A stretch of DNA of 24,583 nucleotides from Actinomycetes bacterium (GCA_021798135.1 JAJZYI010000011.1:1-24583), one strand, 5' to 3'; shown: positions 1-8,132, counted from the stretch's first letter. Made by a program: numbers and translations. Notes: generated by a model not told the origin, from the letters alone.

Positions 1-1325
1 TCGGGCGCACCGGCGGCGGTGTCGACGTCGCCCTCCAGCACCTGGCCGCGGCCGCCGTCGACGGTGACCAGCTCGCCGTCGCGCAGGACCGTGGTGGCGA
101 CACGCGTCCCCACCACGCACGGCACGCCGAGCTCGCGCGAGACGATGGCGGCGTGGCACGTCATGCCGCCCCCGTCGGTGACCAGGGCGGCGGCCCGCCG
201 CATGGCCGGCACCCAGTCGGGGCTGGTCATCGGCGCCACCAGCACCTCGCCGTCGCGCAGCGAGCGCCCCTCCGCCGGCGTCCGCAGGACGCGCACGACG
301 CCCGCGGCCCGGCCCCGGGAGGCGGCCAACCCGCTCACCAGGACCCTGCCGGCCTGCGCCGGCGCGGCCGCCCGCTCGTGCAGGGTCGTGATCGGCCGGG
401 ACTGGACCAGGTACGTCCTCCCCCCGGCCATCGCCCACTCGGTGTCCTGGGGCGCGCCGTAGTGGCGCTCGACGTCCAGGCCGAGCCGGGCCAGGCCCAG
501 CACCTCCTCGTCCGACAGCACCCTCCTCGCCCCCTCGTCGGGGGTCATCGCCACCTGCCGGTCGCTCCCGTCGTCGCCCCGGACGATCTGGACCGTCTGG
601 TGGCCCACGCGGACGCTCTCGATGACGGGCCCCTCCTTGGCCACCACGTAGGTGTCGGGCTCCACCATGCCGCTCACGACGACCTCGCCCTGCCCGAAGG
701 CCGCCTCGATCACGATCGTGTCCGTGGCGTCGGTCGCCGGGTCGGCGGTGAACATCACGCCCGACCGCTCCGACGGCACCATGCGCTGCACCACGACGGC
801 GAGCGCCGGCTCCTCGGTGACGTGCTCGACGGAGCGGTACGCGATGACCCGCTCGCCGTAGATCGAGGACCAGCAGTCGACCACCCGCGCCAGCAGCGCG
901 CGGTCGCCGGCGACGTTGGTGTACGTCACGTTCATCCCGGCGAACGACGTCCCCGCCGTGTCCTCGGCGGTGCCCGACGACCGGACGGCCACGCGCAGCT
1001 CCGGCCCGCCGAGCTCGTGGTAGGCGTCGAGGACGGCGGTGGCCAGCTCGCCGGGCATGGGGGTCTGGCGCACCAGCTCGCGCGCCTGCAGGGCCGTGTC
1101 GGCGAGCGCCGACGGGTCGTCGGGCCGCGCCTTGGCCAGCAGGTCGTTCAGCGCCTGCCGCGTCCCGCTGCGCTCGATGGCGTCACGGTAGGCGCTGGCC
1201 GTCACCACGAAGCCCGGTGGGACGGGCAGGCCCGCCCTGGTCATCTCGCCCAGGTTGGCACCCTTCCCTCCGGCCTCAGCCACGTCGCCGACGCCGATCT
1301 CCTCGAACCAGACCACAGGCTGCAT
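1..1325 (-). CDS. ppsA: Phosphoenolpyruvate synthase (pyruvate, water dikinase), 3' part outside the window
   Basis: Converts pyruvate and ATP to PEP, AMP and phosphate, the entry to gluconeogenesis. Reading the minus strand from 1325 gives 441 codons without a stop, running off the window start. The N-terminus (MQPVVWFEEIG, then GGKGANLGEM and GLPVPPGFVV) is the PPDK_N/PEP-synthase ATP-grasp domain, about residues 1-330. The phosphohistidine swivel domain follows, with TDGGGMTCHAAIVSRELGVP; its phosphorylated His is about residue 391. The C-terminal TIM-barrel that binds PEP/pyruvate should lie beyond the window. The start is set by GAGGAG about 6 nt upstream of ATG 1325. It is divergent from the 2-oxoacid oxidoreductase operon, and its promoter carries a DevR-like box at 1382-1397. 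Rifampin phosphotransferase is an alternative family, but there the His domain sits much further toward the C-terminus. Confidence 0.9.
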   Translation of the reverse strand, partial: MQPVVWFEEIGVGDVAEAGGKGANLGEMTRAGLPVPPGFVVTASAYRDAIERSGTRQALNDLLAKARPDDPSALADTALQARELVRQTPMPGELATAVLDAYHELGGPELRVAVRSSGTAEDTAGTSFAGMNVTYTNVAGDRALLARVVDCWSSIYGERVIAYRSVEHVTEEPALAVVVQRMVPSERSGVMFTADPATDATDTIVIEAAFGQGEVVVSGMVEPDTYVVAKEGPVIESVRVGHQTVQIVRGDDGSDRQVAMTPDEGARRVLSDEEVLGLARLGLDVERHYGAPQDTEWAMAGGRTYLVQSRPITTLHERAAAPAQAGRVLVSGLAASRGRAAGVVRVLRTPAEGRSLRDGEVLVAPMTSPDWVPAMRRAAALVTDGGGMTCHAAIVSRELGVPCVVGTRVATTVLRDGELVTVDGGRGQVLEGDVDTAAGAP

Positions 1326-1354
1326 CGGCCGCTCCTCGCACGAGCTACCACGCG

Positions 1355-1397
1355 AGCATTCCCTCGGCGGCGGACGCCGACCAGGGTCGAAGGTCCC
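1355..1397 (-). promoter_or_regulatory. DevR-like box and -10 for the PEP synthase gene
   Basis: Reading toward the gene, GGGACCTTCGACCCTG (1397 to 1382) is followed after 21 nt by AATGCT (1360 to 1355), giving a predicted transcript start near 1347, 22 nt before the ATG. It departs from GGGACC-N3-GGCCCTA at two positions. This and the next entry are the only features seen in the 305-base gap between PEP synthase and the gamma subunit. Confidence 0.6.
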
Positions 1398-1442
1398 GCT
1401 GCCGGCCGCGTGCACCGCCCGGCCGGCCCAGGGACCGTTGTC

Positions 1443-1486
1443 GGGACCAACGGCCCTAGGCGCACCTCCGCCGCAGCCGGCACCAT
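1443..1486 (+). promoter_or_regulatory. DevR-like box and -10 for the 2-oxoacid oxidoreductase operon
   Basis: GGGACCAACGGCCCTA at 1443-1458 is followed after 22 nt by CACCAT (1481-1486), giving a predicted start near 1493-1494 and a leader of about 137 nt before ATG 1631. An adjoining GGGACC half-site (1431-1436) precedes it. Both half-sites match the box at 14218-14233 exactly. Confidence 0.62.
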
Positions 1487-1630
1487 GGCCTGGGCATGGT
1501 CGAGCGGGCCCGTGCGCGACCGCCGAGTGCGCCGGCCGCCGTGCACGGGCTCGCTGACCGTCCTGCCGCCGGCCGCCGCGATCGCGCCGGACCGGCGAGC
1601 GACACCCCGGGACGACGCACGGAGGCGCAC

Positions 1631-2410
1631 ATGGCTGCAGGGAGCGACACGGCTGGCGGCCAGGCGGCGGCGTTCCACGGGTTCCAGGTCCGCTTCCACG
1701 GGCGCGGCGGGCAGGGGGTCGTCACCGCCGCCGAGCTGCTGTCGGTGGCGGCGTTCACCGAGGGCCGGCACGCCCAGGCGTTCCCGAGCTTCGGGTCGGA
1801 GCGGGCGGGGGCACCCGTCGTGGCCTTCTGCCGGATCGCCGACACCCCCATCCGCACCCGGTCGCCGGTGCTGGAGCCCGACGCCATCGTGGTGCAGGAC
1901 GCCACCCTCGTCCACCAGGTCGACCTGCTGGCTGGCCTGGGGCCGGCCGGCTACCTGCTCGTCAACACGGCCCGCCCGGTCGGCACGCTCGGCCTCGGCG
2001 AGGCGCTGCACGACCTGCGCCCCGATCGGCTCGTGACGGTGCCCGCGACCGAGCTCGCCCGCGAGCACCTGGGCCGGCCGCTCCCGAACGCGGTCCTGCT
2101 CGGCGGCCTGGCCGCGGCGACCGGTGCCGTCTCGATCGAGGCCGTGGAGTCGGCGATCGGCGAGCGCTTCGCCGGGGCGGTCGCCGCCGGCAACCGAGCG
2201 GCGGCCCGTGCGGCGTACGAGATCGTCCGGCGGGCCGTCACCTCCGGCCCGCGGCGTGGTGGCGCCGGCGACGTCGAGCGGGCGGCTGCCGACGTACCCG
2301 GCACGGCCAGAACCGGCACGGCCGGACCCGGCACGGCCGGACCCGGAACGGCCGGTCCCGGCATGCGCCCGGTCGCCGGCGGCCCCCCACGACCGGCGAG
2401 GAGGTCCTGA
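1631..2410 (+). CDS. 2-oxoacid:acceptor oxidoreductase, gamma subunit
   Basis: The gamma chain of a pyruvate:ferredoxin-oxidoreductase-type enzyme, which contributes the CoA-binding region. About residues 15-200 match the POR catalytic domain family: VRFHGRGGQGVVTAAELLS, then FPSFGSERAGAPVVAFCRI, then PNAVLLGGLAA. ATG 1631 is chosen because GGAGG lies at 1621-1625 with ideal spacing; this gives 259 residues. The last 40 or so residues are a Gly/Thr/Ala/Pro tail coded by four 15-bp tandem repeats (2296-2355), which the family does not need. It is first in a four-gene operon, and the alpha subunit starts 2 nt after its stop. The substrate (pyruvate or another 2-oxoacid) cannot be fixed from sequence alone. 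Confidence 0.88.
   Translation: MAAGSDTAGGQAAAFHGFQVRFHGRGGQGVVTAAELLSVAAFTEGRHAQAFPSFGSERAGAPVVAFCRIADTPIRTRSPVLEPDAIVVQDATLVHQVDLLAGLGPAGYLLVNTARPVGTLGLGEALHDLRPDRLVTVPATELAREHLGRPLPNAVLLGGLAAATGAVSIEAVESAIGERFAGAVAAGNRAAARAAYEIVRRAVTSGPRRGGAGDVERAAADVPGTARTGTAGPGTAGPGTAGPGMRPVAGGPPRPARRS
2296..2355 (+). repeat. Four 15-bp tandem repeats coding the gamma-subunit tail
   Basis: Four copies of about ACCCGGCACGGCCGG with one to three changes each. They encode repeats of roughly G-T-A-G-P at the very end of the gamma-subunit gene. Confidence 0.8.
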
Positions 2411-2411
2411 C

Positions 2412-3722
2412 GTGCTCCGTCAGCTCGAGGGCTCCGCCGCCGTGGCCCGGGCCGTCGCCGCCTGCCGGCCCCAGGTCGTCTGCGCGTACCCCATCACGCC
2501 GCAGACCCACATCGTCGAGGGCATCGGCGCCATGGTGAAGGCGGGCGACCTGCCCGGCTGCCGCTTCATCAACGTGGAGTCCGAGTTCGCCGCCATGTCC
2601 GTCGCCATCGGCGCGTCGGCCGGCGGCGCCCGGGCCTACACGGCCACGGCGAGCCAGGGCCTGCTGTTCATGGCGGAAGCCGTCTACAACGCGGCCGGCC
2701 TGGGGCTCCCGATCGTGATGACCCTGGCGAACCGGGCCATCGGCGCGCCGATCAACATCTGGAACGACCAGAGCGACGCCATGGCCGTGCGCGACTCCGG
2801 GTGGATCCAGCTGTTCGCCGAGAGCAACCAGGCCGCCACGGACCTCCACGTGCAGGCCTTCAGGCTGGCCGAGGAGCTGTCGGTGCCCGTGATGGTCTGC
2901 ATGGACGGCTTCGTCCTGACGCACGCGACCGAGCAGGTGGACGTGCCGACGCAGGCCGAGGTCGACGCCTTCCTGCCGCCGTTCGAGCCGCGCCAGCTCC
3001 TCGACCCCGACGACCCCTGCTCGATCGGGGCCATGGTCGGCCCCGAGGCGTTCACCGAGGTCAGGTACCTGGCCCACGCCAAGCAGCTGCAGGCGCTCGA
3101 GCGCATCGAAGCCGTCGGGCGGGCCTTCGGCGACGCCTTCGGCCGGCTGTCGGGCGGCCTGGTCTCGCCGTACCGCACGGAGGGTGCGGAGGTGGTGGTG
3201 GTGGCGCTCGGCTCGATCCTGGGCACGCTCGCCGACGTCGTGGACGACCTGCGACGGGCAGGGCGACCGGTCGGGGCGCTCGGCATCACCTCGTTCCGGC
3301 CGTTCCCCGCCGAAGCCGTGCGCGCGGCGGTCGGGGACGGCGCCCGTGTCGTGGTGGTGGAGCGGGCCTTCAGCGTCGGGTTCGGTGGCGTCCTGGCCAC
3401 CGACGTGGCCATGGCCGTCGGCGGCGGAGCCGGCCGCGTGTCGACGGTCGTCGCCGGTCTGGGCGGCCGGCCGGTGACCGAGCGGTCGCTGGCCGGCGTC
3501 ATCGACGACGCGCTGCGCGACCGGCTCGAGCCGCTGCGCTTCCTCGACCTCGACGACCAGGTGGTGGCCCGCGAGCTGGCCCGGATGGCGGAACGGCGGC
3601 GCTCGGGGCCGCATGCCGAGAACATCCTGCGCGACCTGGGCGGCGCCCCCCTAGGCCCGGCGGCCGGCGCCCGGCCTACGCCCGAGCGTCGCGCTGGCGC
3701 GCCGGGAGGTGAGGGGAGGTGA
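2412..3722 (+). CDS. porA: 2-oxoacid:acceptor oxidoreductase, alpha subunit (pyruvate:ferredoxin oxidoreductase type)
   Basis: Carries the pyrimidine-binding part of the thiamine diphosphate site and the transketolase-C-like domain. The N-terminus has the family signature CAYPITPQTHIVEGI (about residue 20), then INVESEFAAMSVAIGAS and TATASQGLLFMAEAVYNAAGLGLP. The C-terminal domain II starts near residue 255 with EVVVVALGSILGTL. GTG 2412 is preceded by GAGGAGG that overlaps the end of the gamma gene, and gives 436 residues, normal for split PorA. Its stop overlaps the GTG of the beta gene (GTGA), so translation is probably coupled. Phenylglyoxylate or 2-oxoglutarate enzymes share this architecture, so pyruvate is the likeliest substrate but not certain. 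Confidence 0.9.
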   Translation: MLRQLEGSAAVARAVAACRPQVVCAYPITPQTHIVEGIGAMVKAGDLPGCRFINVESEFAAMSVAIGASAGGARAYTATASQGLLFMAEAVYNAAGLGLPIVMTLANRAIGAPINIWNDQSDAMAVRDSGWIQLFAESNQAATDLHVQAFRLAEELSVPVMVCMDGFVLTHATEQVDVPTQAEVDAFLPPFEPRQLLDPDDPCSIGAMVGPEAFTEVRYLAHAKQLQALERIEAVGRAFGDAFGRLSGGLVSPYRTEGAEVVVVALGSILGTLADVVDDLRRAGRPVGALGITSFRPFPAEAVRAAVGDGARVVVVERAFSVGFGGVLATDVAMAVGGGAGRVSTVVAGLGGRPVTERSLAGVIDDALRDRLEPLRFLDLDDQVVARELARMAERRRSGPHAENILRDLGGAPLGPAAGARPTPERRAGAPGGEGR

Positions 3723-4828
3723 CGACCCAGCCCGTCCGCTTCTACCAGGTCGGCAGCTTCGCCGTCGGAAACCGCCTGCTCGACCCCGACCAGCGCACCG
3801 TCCAGGCCGACCGGTCGCGCAGCAACGCCCTCACGTCGGGGCACCGGGCCTGCCAGGGGTGCGGCGAGGCGCTCGGCGCGCGCTACGTCCTGGACGCCGC
3901 CATGCGCGCCACGGGCGGGCGGCTCGTCGCCGTGAACGCCACCGGCTGCCTCGAGGTGTTCACCACGCCCTACCCCGAGACGTCGTGGCAGGTCCCGTGG
4001 CTGCACTCGCTGTTCGGCAACGCCGCGGCCGTGGCGACGGGCGTCGCCGCGGCGCTCGCCGTCCAGGGGCGCGACGACGTCCGTGTGGTGGCCCAGGCCG
4101 GCGACGGCGGCACGGTCGACATCGGCTTCGGGTGCCTGTCCGGCATGTTCGAGCGCGACGACGACGTCCTGTTCGTCTGCTACGACAACGAGGCCTACAT
4201 GAACACCGGGGTGCAGCGCTCGGCGGCGACGCCGCCGGCGGCGCGCACGGCCACGACGGAGGCGGTCGGGCCCGAGCCCGGCAATCCCTTCGGCCAGGGC
4301 AAGGACCTGCCGACGCTGGCCATGGCCCACGGCGTGCGCTACGTCGCCACCGCGACGGTGGCCGAGCTCCACGACCTCGAGGCCAAGGTCGAGCGGGCGA
4401 TGGGGGTGCGCGGCGCCCGCTACCTCCACGTCCTGGTGCCGTGCCCCCTGGGCTGGGGCAGCGACCCGTCCGACACCATCCGGGTGGCGCGCACGGCCAA
4501 GGAGACCGGGCTGTTCCCCGTCTACGAGGCCGAAGGCGGCACGGTGACCTCGGTGTCACCGATCCGGCGGCGGGTGCCGGTCACCGAGTACCTGCGGCTG
4601 CAGGGACGCTTCCGGCACGTCGTCGGCGCCGACGGCACCGTCCACCGTCCCGACATCGTGGAGCGCCTGCAGCAGATGGCCGATGCGACCGTCGAGCGCC
4701 TGGGGCTCGACCGGCCGGCGTTCGGCGAGGGCGGACCGGCCGGCACGGGCAGCCCGCGGACCGGCGAAGCGGTCGGCACCGGCAACCCGCGGACCGGCGG
4801 ACCGGCCGGGGAGGGAGCGACCCCGTGA
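3719..4828 (+). CDS. porB: 2-oxoacid:acceptor oxidoreductase, beta subunit (TPP- and Fe-S-binding)
   Basis: Binds the diphosphate of thiamine diphosphate and a [4Fe-4S] cluster. Seen: HRACQGCGEALGARYVLDA with the CxxC pair near residue 45, NATGCLEVF, the TPP motif AGDGGTVDIGFGC near residue 125, then CYDNEAYMNTGVQRSAATP, all typical of PorB. A further Cys is in VLVPCPLGWG. GTG 3719 overlaps the alpha stop and follows GGGAGGTGAGG. The last 35 or so residues form a Gly/Pro/Thr tail with a repeated GTGxPRTG unit. The stop overlaps the start of the flavoprotein gene by GTGA, so all three catalytic genes and the electron-transfer gene are translationally linked. Confidence 0.92.
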   Translation: MTTQPVRFYQVGSFAVGNRLLDPDQRTVQADRSRSNALTSGHRACQGCGEALGARYVLDAAMRATGGRLVAVNATGCLEVFTTPYPETSWQVPWLHSLFGNAAAVATGVAAALAVQGRDDVRVVAQAGDGGTVDIGFGCLSGMFERDDDVLFVCYDNEAYMNTGVQRSAATPPAARTATTEAVGPEPGNPFGQGKDLPTLAMAHGVRYVATATVAELHDLEAKVERAMGVRGARYLHVLVPCPLGWGSDPSDTIRVARTAKETGLFPVYEAEGGTVTSVSPIRRRVPVTEYLRLQGRFRHVVGADGTVHRPDIVERLQQMADATVERLGLDRPAFGEGGPAGTGSPRTGEAVGTGNPRTGGPAGEGATP

Positions 4829-6453
4829 CCGACCTCCCGTTCGGCATCTCGCTCGACGTCGGCACCAGCCTCGCCAACAAGACGGGGTCGTGGCGGGTGG
4901 AGCGGCCCGTGTACGTCGACCGGTTGCCACCGTGCAACGACGCCTGCCCGGCCGGCGAGAACGTGCAGCGTTGGCTCTACCACGCCGAGGCGGGCCACTA
5001 CGAGCAGGCCTGGCGCGCCCTCGTCGAGGACAACCCCCTGCCCGCCGTCATGGGCCGCGTCTGCTACCGGCCGTGCGAGGGGGCGTGCAACCGCGCCCAG
5101 CTCGACGAGGCCGTGGGCATCAACGCCGTCGAGCGGTTCCTCGGCGACGAGGCGCTCGCCCGGGGCTGGTCGTTCGAGGCGGCCACCCGGCCGTCGGGCC
5201 GCCGCGTGCTCGTCGTGGGAGCGGGCCCAGCGGGTCTGGCGGCGACCTACCACCTCCGCCGCCTCGGCCACGCCGTGACCCTGGTCGACGGTGCCGAGCG
5301 GCCCGGGGGCATGATGCGGTACGGCATCCCGAAGTTCCGCCTGGACCGAGGCGTGCTCGACGGCGAGGTCGACAGGATCCTGGCGCTCGGCGTCGACCTG
5401 CAGCTCGGGACGCCGGTCACCGACCTCCCGGCCGCCATGCGCGACGGCGGCTTCGACGCCGCCTTCCTGGCGGTCGGCGCGCAGCTAGCGCACCGCGCCT
5501 ACATCCCCGCTGGCGACTCCGCCCGCGTGCTCGACGCCGTGTCCTTCCTCCGCGACGTCGAGGGGGCGGACCCGCCCCGGCTGGGCCGGCGCGTCCTGGT
5601 GTACGGCGGCGGTGACACGGCCATGGACGCGGCGCGCACCGCCCGCCGCCTGGGCGCGACCGACGCCGTCGTCGTGTACCGCCGCACCCGCGAGCGCATG
5701 CCGGCGCACGACGTCGAGGTCCAGGAGGCCGCCGAGGAAGGCGTGTGCATGTCGTGGCTCTCCACCATCGCCGGGATCGAGGACGGGAAGGCCGTCCTCG
5801 AGGAGATGGAGCTCGACGCCGACGGCTTCCCGCAGCCCACCGGCCGGTTCCACGACGTGGCGGCCGACGCGGTGGTGCTGGCCCTGGGCCAGGACACGGA
5901 TCTGTCGCTGCTCGCCACCGTGCCCGACGTGACCGTCGCCGGCCGCTCGGTGCAGGTGGACGGCACGCTCATGACCGGCCACCCCGGGGTGTTCGCCGGT
6001 GGGGACATCGTGGGCCCCGAACGGACGGTGACGACCGCTGCCGGAGCCGGCAAGCGCGCGGCGCGGGCGATCGACGCGTGGCTGGCCGGCGGCACGCTCC
6101 CCCAGCGCGACCGCCACCCGCTCGCCACCTTCGACGCGCTCGAGACCTGGTACTACGCGGACGCCCCGAAGGCGCACCGCCCGGTGCTGGAGCTCGCCCG
6201 GCGTACCTCGACGTTCGACGAGGTGGTCGGCGGCCTGGACGAGGGCACCGCCCTCTTCGAGGCCCGCCGGTGCATGTCGTGCGGGAACTGCTTCGAGTGC
6301 GACAACTGCTTCGGCATGTGCCCGGACAACGCGGTCATCAAGCTCGAGCCCGGCCAGCGCTACCGGTTCGACTACGACTACTGCAAGGGATGCGGGATCT
6401 GCGTGTCCGAGTGCCCGTGCGGGGCGATCGTCATGGTGCCCGAGGAGCTCTGA
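4825..6453 (+). CDS. GltD-like NAD(P)H/FAD oxidoreductase fused to a 2x[4Fe-4S] ferredoxin domain
   Basis: Likely moves electrons between the 2-oxoacid enzyme and NAD(P). Domains in 542 residues: an N-terminal GltD-type Fe-S domain with CNDACPAGE (about 33) and CYRPCEGACN (about 75-84); an FAD Rossmann motif VVGAGPAGLAATYHL (about 132); an NAD(P) motif VYGGGDTAMDAARTARRLGA (about 257) followed by YRRTRERMP; and a second FAD contact, GHPGVFAGGDIVGPERTV. The C-terminal 60 residues carry two cluster motifs, CMSCGNCFECDNCFGMCP and CKGCGICVSECPCG, equivalent to a PorD delta subunit. GTG 4825 overlaps the beta stop. Phenylglyoxylate:NAD+ oxidoreductase of Azoarcus likewise pairs catalytic subunits with a GltD-like chain; the fusion here suggests a 2-oxoacid:NAD(P) oxidoreductase. 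The next gene converges from 14 nt away. Confidence 0.85.
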   Translation: MTDLPFGISLDVGTSLANKTGSWRVERPVYVDRLPPCNDACPAGENVQRWLYHAEAGHYEQAWRALVEDNPLPAVMGRVCYRPCEGACNRAQLDEAVGINAVERFLGDEALARGWSFEAATRPSGRRVLVVGAGPAGLAATYHLRRLGHAVTLVDGAERPGGMMRYGIPKFRLDRGVLDGEVDRILALGVDLQLGTPVTDLPAAMRDGGFDAAFLAVGAQLAHRAYIPAGDSARVLDAVSFLRDVEGADPPRLGRRVLVYGGGDTAMDAARTARRLGATDAVVVYRRTRERMPAHDVEVQEAAEEGVCMSWLSTIAGIEDGKAVLEEMELDADGFPQPTGRFHDVAADAVVLALGQDTDLSLLATVPDVTVAGRSVQVDGTLMTGHPGVFAGGDIVGPERTVTTAAGAGKRAARAIDAWLAGGTLPQRDRHPLATFDALETWYYADAPKAHRPVLELARRTSTFDEVVGGLDEGTALFEARRCMSCGNCFECDNCFGMCPDNAVIKLEPGQRYRFDYDYCKGCGICVSECPCGAIVMVPEEL

Positions 6454-6467
6454 GCGCGGCGGTCCCG

Positions 6468-7412
6468 TCAGCCGGCCCGCATCGCTCGCCAGAGGGCCGA
6501 GTACGAGCCCCAGTGCAGCTCCGGCGTCACCCACCCGGAGGCCACGAGCTCGCCGTGCAGGCGAGGCAGCTCGCGCCACGGCACGCCCGGGTCGACGTGG
6601 TGCGCGAGGTGCCAGCCCGTGTTGTAGGGAACCATCCAGAACCGCGCCAGGGCGCGCTGGCGCACGACGTGCGTGGTCCGCCTCTTGTCCTGGGACGGCG
6701 CCATGCCGCCGTGCTCGGCGATGGCACGCAGGCGGTTGATGACCCGCCAGCTCGTCATCCACGGCAGCAGCCACAGGACGAGGTACGCCTGCGGCCATCC
6801 CCCCGCCCAGAAGGCGGCGAGCAGCACGCCCTGGACGGCCAGGACCGGCAGGGCGACCCGGCGCGTCGCCGGCCTCGCCACGCCCAGGAGCAGGGGGCGG
6901 AGGTTCTTCCAGCCCGACACGCCCAGCGCGTCGCGGGCCAGCTTGCGCCGGAAGGACGCGGCGGGGACCGGGTAGCCGGCGTACAGGGCGGCGTCGGGCT
7001 CGGCCGGCCCGAGCTCGTCGCGGTGGTGGGCCATGTGCGCACGGCGGTAGAGGTCGAAGGGGACGAAGGCCGGGTACGACAGCAGCCACCGCCCGGCACG
7101 GTCGTTGGCGGCGCGCGACGAGAAGAGCAGGCGGTGGGCGGCCTCGTGCGCCAGGATCGCCAACTGGGCGAACGTCCGCCCCATGAGCACGACCGCCAGC
7201 GGCCACGCCCACCAGCGGTCGACGGCGATGGCCGCGCCCGCCACCACCCCTGCCTGGCCCCAGGCGAGGACCACGGTCCAGGCGTTGCGCGCCCCGCGGA
7301 TCCGCCGCAACGAGGCCCGGACGGCGGGCACCGGCTGGCCGCCACGCTGCAGCCGGTCGGTGGGCAGCACGTCGGGCAGGAGATCACCGCTCGGCACCAT
7401 GGTGCTCGTCAC
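6468..7412 (-). CDS. Membrane fatty acid desaturase family protein
   Basis: A di-iron membrane desaturase or hydroxylase. The three histidine boxes are present: HEAAH (about residues 89-93), HMAHH (about 126-130) and, near the C-terminus, GWHLAHHVDPGVPW. Hydrophobic stretches precede box 1 and lie between boxes 2 and 3, as expected for a four-helix membrane enzyme. GTG 7412 is preferred because a -10 (AATGCT) ends 7 nt upstream, making a leaderless start and 314 residues; ATG 7400, with GGGGTGA upstream, would give 310. It is convergent with the oxidoreductase operon and has its own promoter, flanked by a perfect inverted repeat. The substrate (acyl lipid or other) is unknown. Confidence 0.85.
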   Translation of the reverse strand: MTSTMVPSGDLLPDVLPTDRLQRGGQPVPAVRASLRRIRGARNAWTVVLAWGQAGVVAGAAIAVDRWWAWPLAVVLMGRTFAQLAILAHEAAHRLLFSSRAANDRAGRWLLSYPAFVPFDLYRRAHMAHHRDELGPAEPDAALYAGYPVPAASFRRKLARDALGVSGWKNLRPLLLGVARPATRRVALPVLAVQGVLLAAFWAGGWPQAYLVLWLLPWMTSWRVINRLRAIAEHGGMAPSQDKRRTTHVVRQRALARFWMVPYNTGWHLAHHVDPGVPWRELPRLHGELVASGWVTPELHWGSYSALWRAMRAG

Positions 7413-7418
7413 CCCACG

Positions 7419-7459
7419 AGCATTACGAAGTGATCGACAGGCGTCAAGTCTTCGTAATG
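7419..7459 (-). promoter_or_regulatory. Promoter of the desaturase gene inside a perfect 10-bp inverted repeat
   Basis: Reading toward the gene: -35 TTGACG (7447 to 7442), a 17-nt spacer, then -10 AATGCT (7424 to 7419). Arms CATTACGAAG (7421-7430) and CTTCGTAATG (7450-7459) are perfect and 19 nt apart. One arm overlaps the -10 and the other lies just upstream of the -35, which fits a repressor operator. The arms are AT-richer than the surrounding DNA. Confidence 0.65.
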
Positions 7460-7540
7460 ACCAGGCACTCGCCACGGCACCCGGTGCACGGCGACGAGCG
7501 ACGGGTGGCCTCGGTCCCCCGATCGCGCCCGCTGCCTGAC

Positions 7541-8017
7541 CTAGGTGAAGATGATCTCGCCGCCCGCCGCGAGGGCGTAGAACTCGCCGACCGTGATGAC
7601 GTCGCGGACCTGGTCGATGAGGTCGGCCGCGCCCAGCCCGAACAGGTCGGCCGAGGCCTTGCACGCGTACAGTCCCGCCCCGCTCTCGGCGATCATCTCG
7701 ATCATCTCGGGGATCGGTGGGATGTCGAGCTCGTCCATCTTGTGCGCCATGTAGTGCGTCATGACCGAGGACATGCCCGGGAGGCCACCCAGCCACGTGG
7801 CCAGGTGCAGGCCAGGGTTCCCGACGGCGGCCACCTTGACGTGCTCGTGCCGGGCACGGTGGACGGCGTCGAGCCCGAAGAAGGTGAAGAACAGGTTCGC
7901 CTCCATGCCCTCGGCCCGGGCGCCGTTGGCCATGATCAGGCCGGGGTAGATCCCTTCGAGCGAGCCCTTGGAGATGATCACCGACACCTTCTCGATGCGC
8001 TCGGTCTTGTCGCTCAT
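7541..8017 (-). CDS. DsrE/DsrF-like sulfur-relay protein
   Basis: A small cytoplasmic protein of the DsrE-like family (158 residues) that probably carries persulfide sulfur. Seen: VSVIISKGSLEGIYPGLIMANGA at the N-terminus, GMEANLFFTFFGLD, and GAGLYACKASADLFGL with a single Cys at residue 119, the position of the active Cys in DsrE2-type proteins. ATG 8017 follows GGAGGAG at good spacing. It is the last gene of the SQR-TusE-DsrE unit, 115 nt after the TusE-like gene, with a tandem repeat in the gap. The sole Cys suggests a sulfur acceptor/donor rather than a redox enzyme. Confidence 0.82.
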   Translation of the reverse strand: MSDKTERIEKVSVIISKGSLEGIYPGLIMANGARAEGMEANLFFTFFGLDAVHRARHEHVKVAAVGNPGLHLATWLGGLPGMSSVMTHYMAHKMDELDIPPIPEMIEMIAESGAGLYACKASADLFGLGAADLIDQVRDVITVGEFYALAAGGEIIFT

Positions 8018-8048
8018 GCGCTCACGCTCCTCCACGTGCACGAGCCGC

Positions 8049-8105
8049 GGCCAACCGGCTCGGCTGGCTGCCCGACCCGGCCAACCGGCTCGGCTGGCTG
8101 CCCGC
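8049..8105. repeat. 30-bp direct repeat between the dsrE-like and tusE-like genes
   Basis: Two adjacent copies of a unit beginning GGCCAACCGGCTCGGCTGGC, at 8049-8078 and 8079-8105, identical over 27 bases. It is non-coding within the operon. Confidence 0.85.
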
Positions 8106-8132
8106 CAGTGCCGCCGGCCGGCCGGGTCCCGG

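Noticed and set aside
1431..1446. Second full DevR-like box next to 1443-1458
   Set aside because: Only the GGGACC half matches; the other half does not, so it is noted only as a half-site.
153..2036. Long plus-strand open frame across the PEP synthase region
   Set aside because: It is antisense to a clearly recognisable PEP synthase and encodes an Arg/His/Gly-rich sequence without domains, typical of GC-rich shadow frames.
7507..7520. GGCCTCGGTCCC near the end of the dsrE-like gene
   Set aside because: The spacer between the halves is one base short, and there is no gene at the expected distance.
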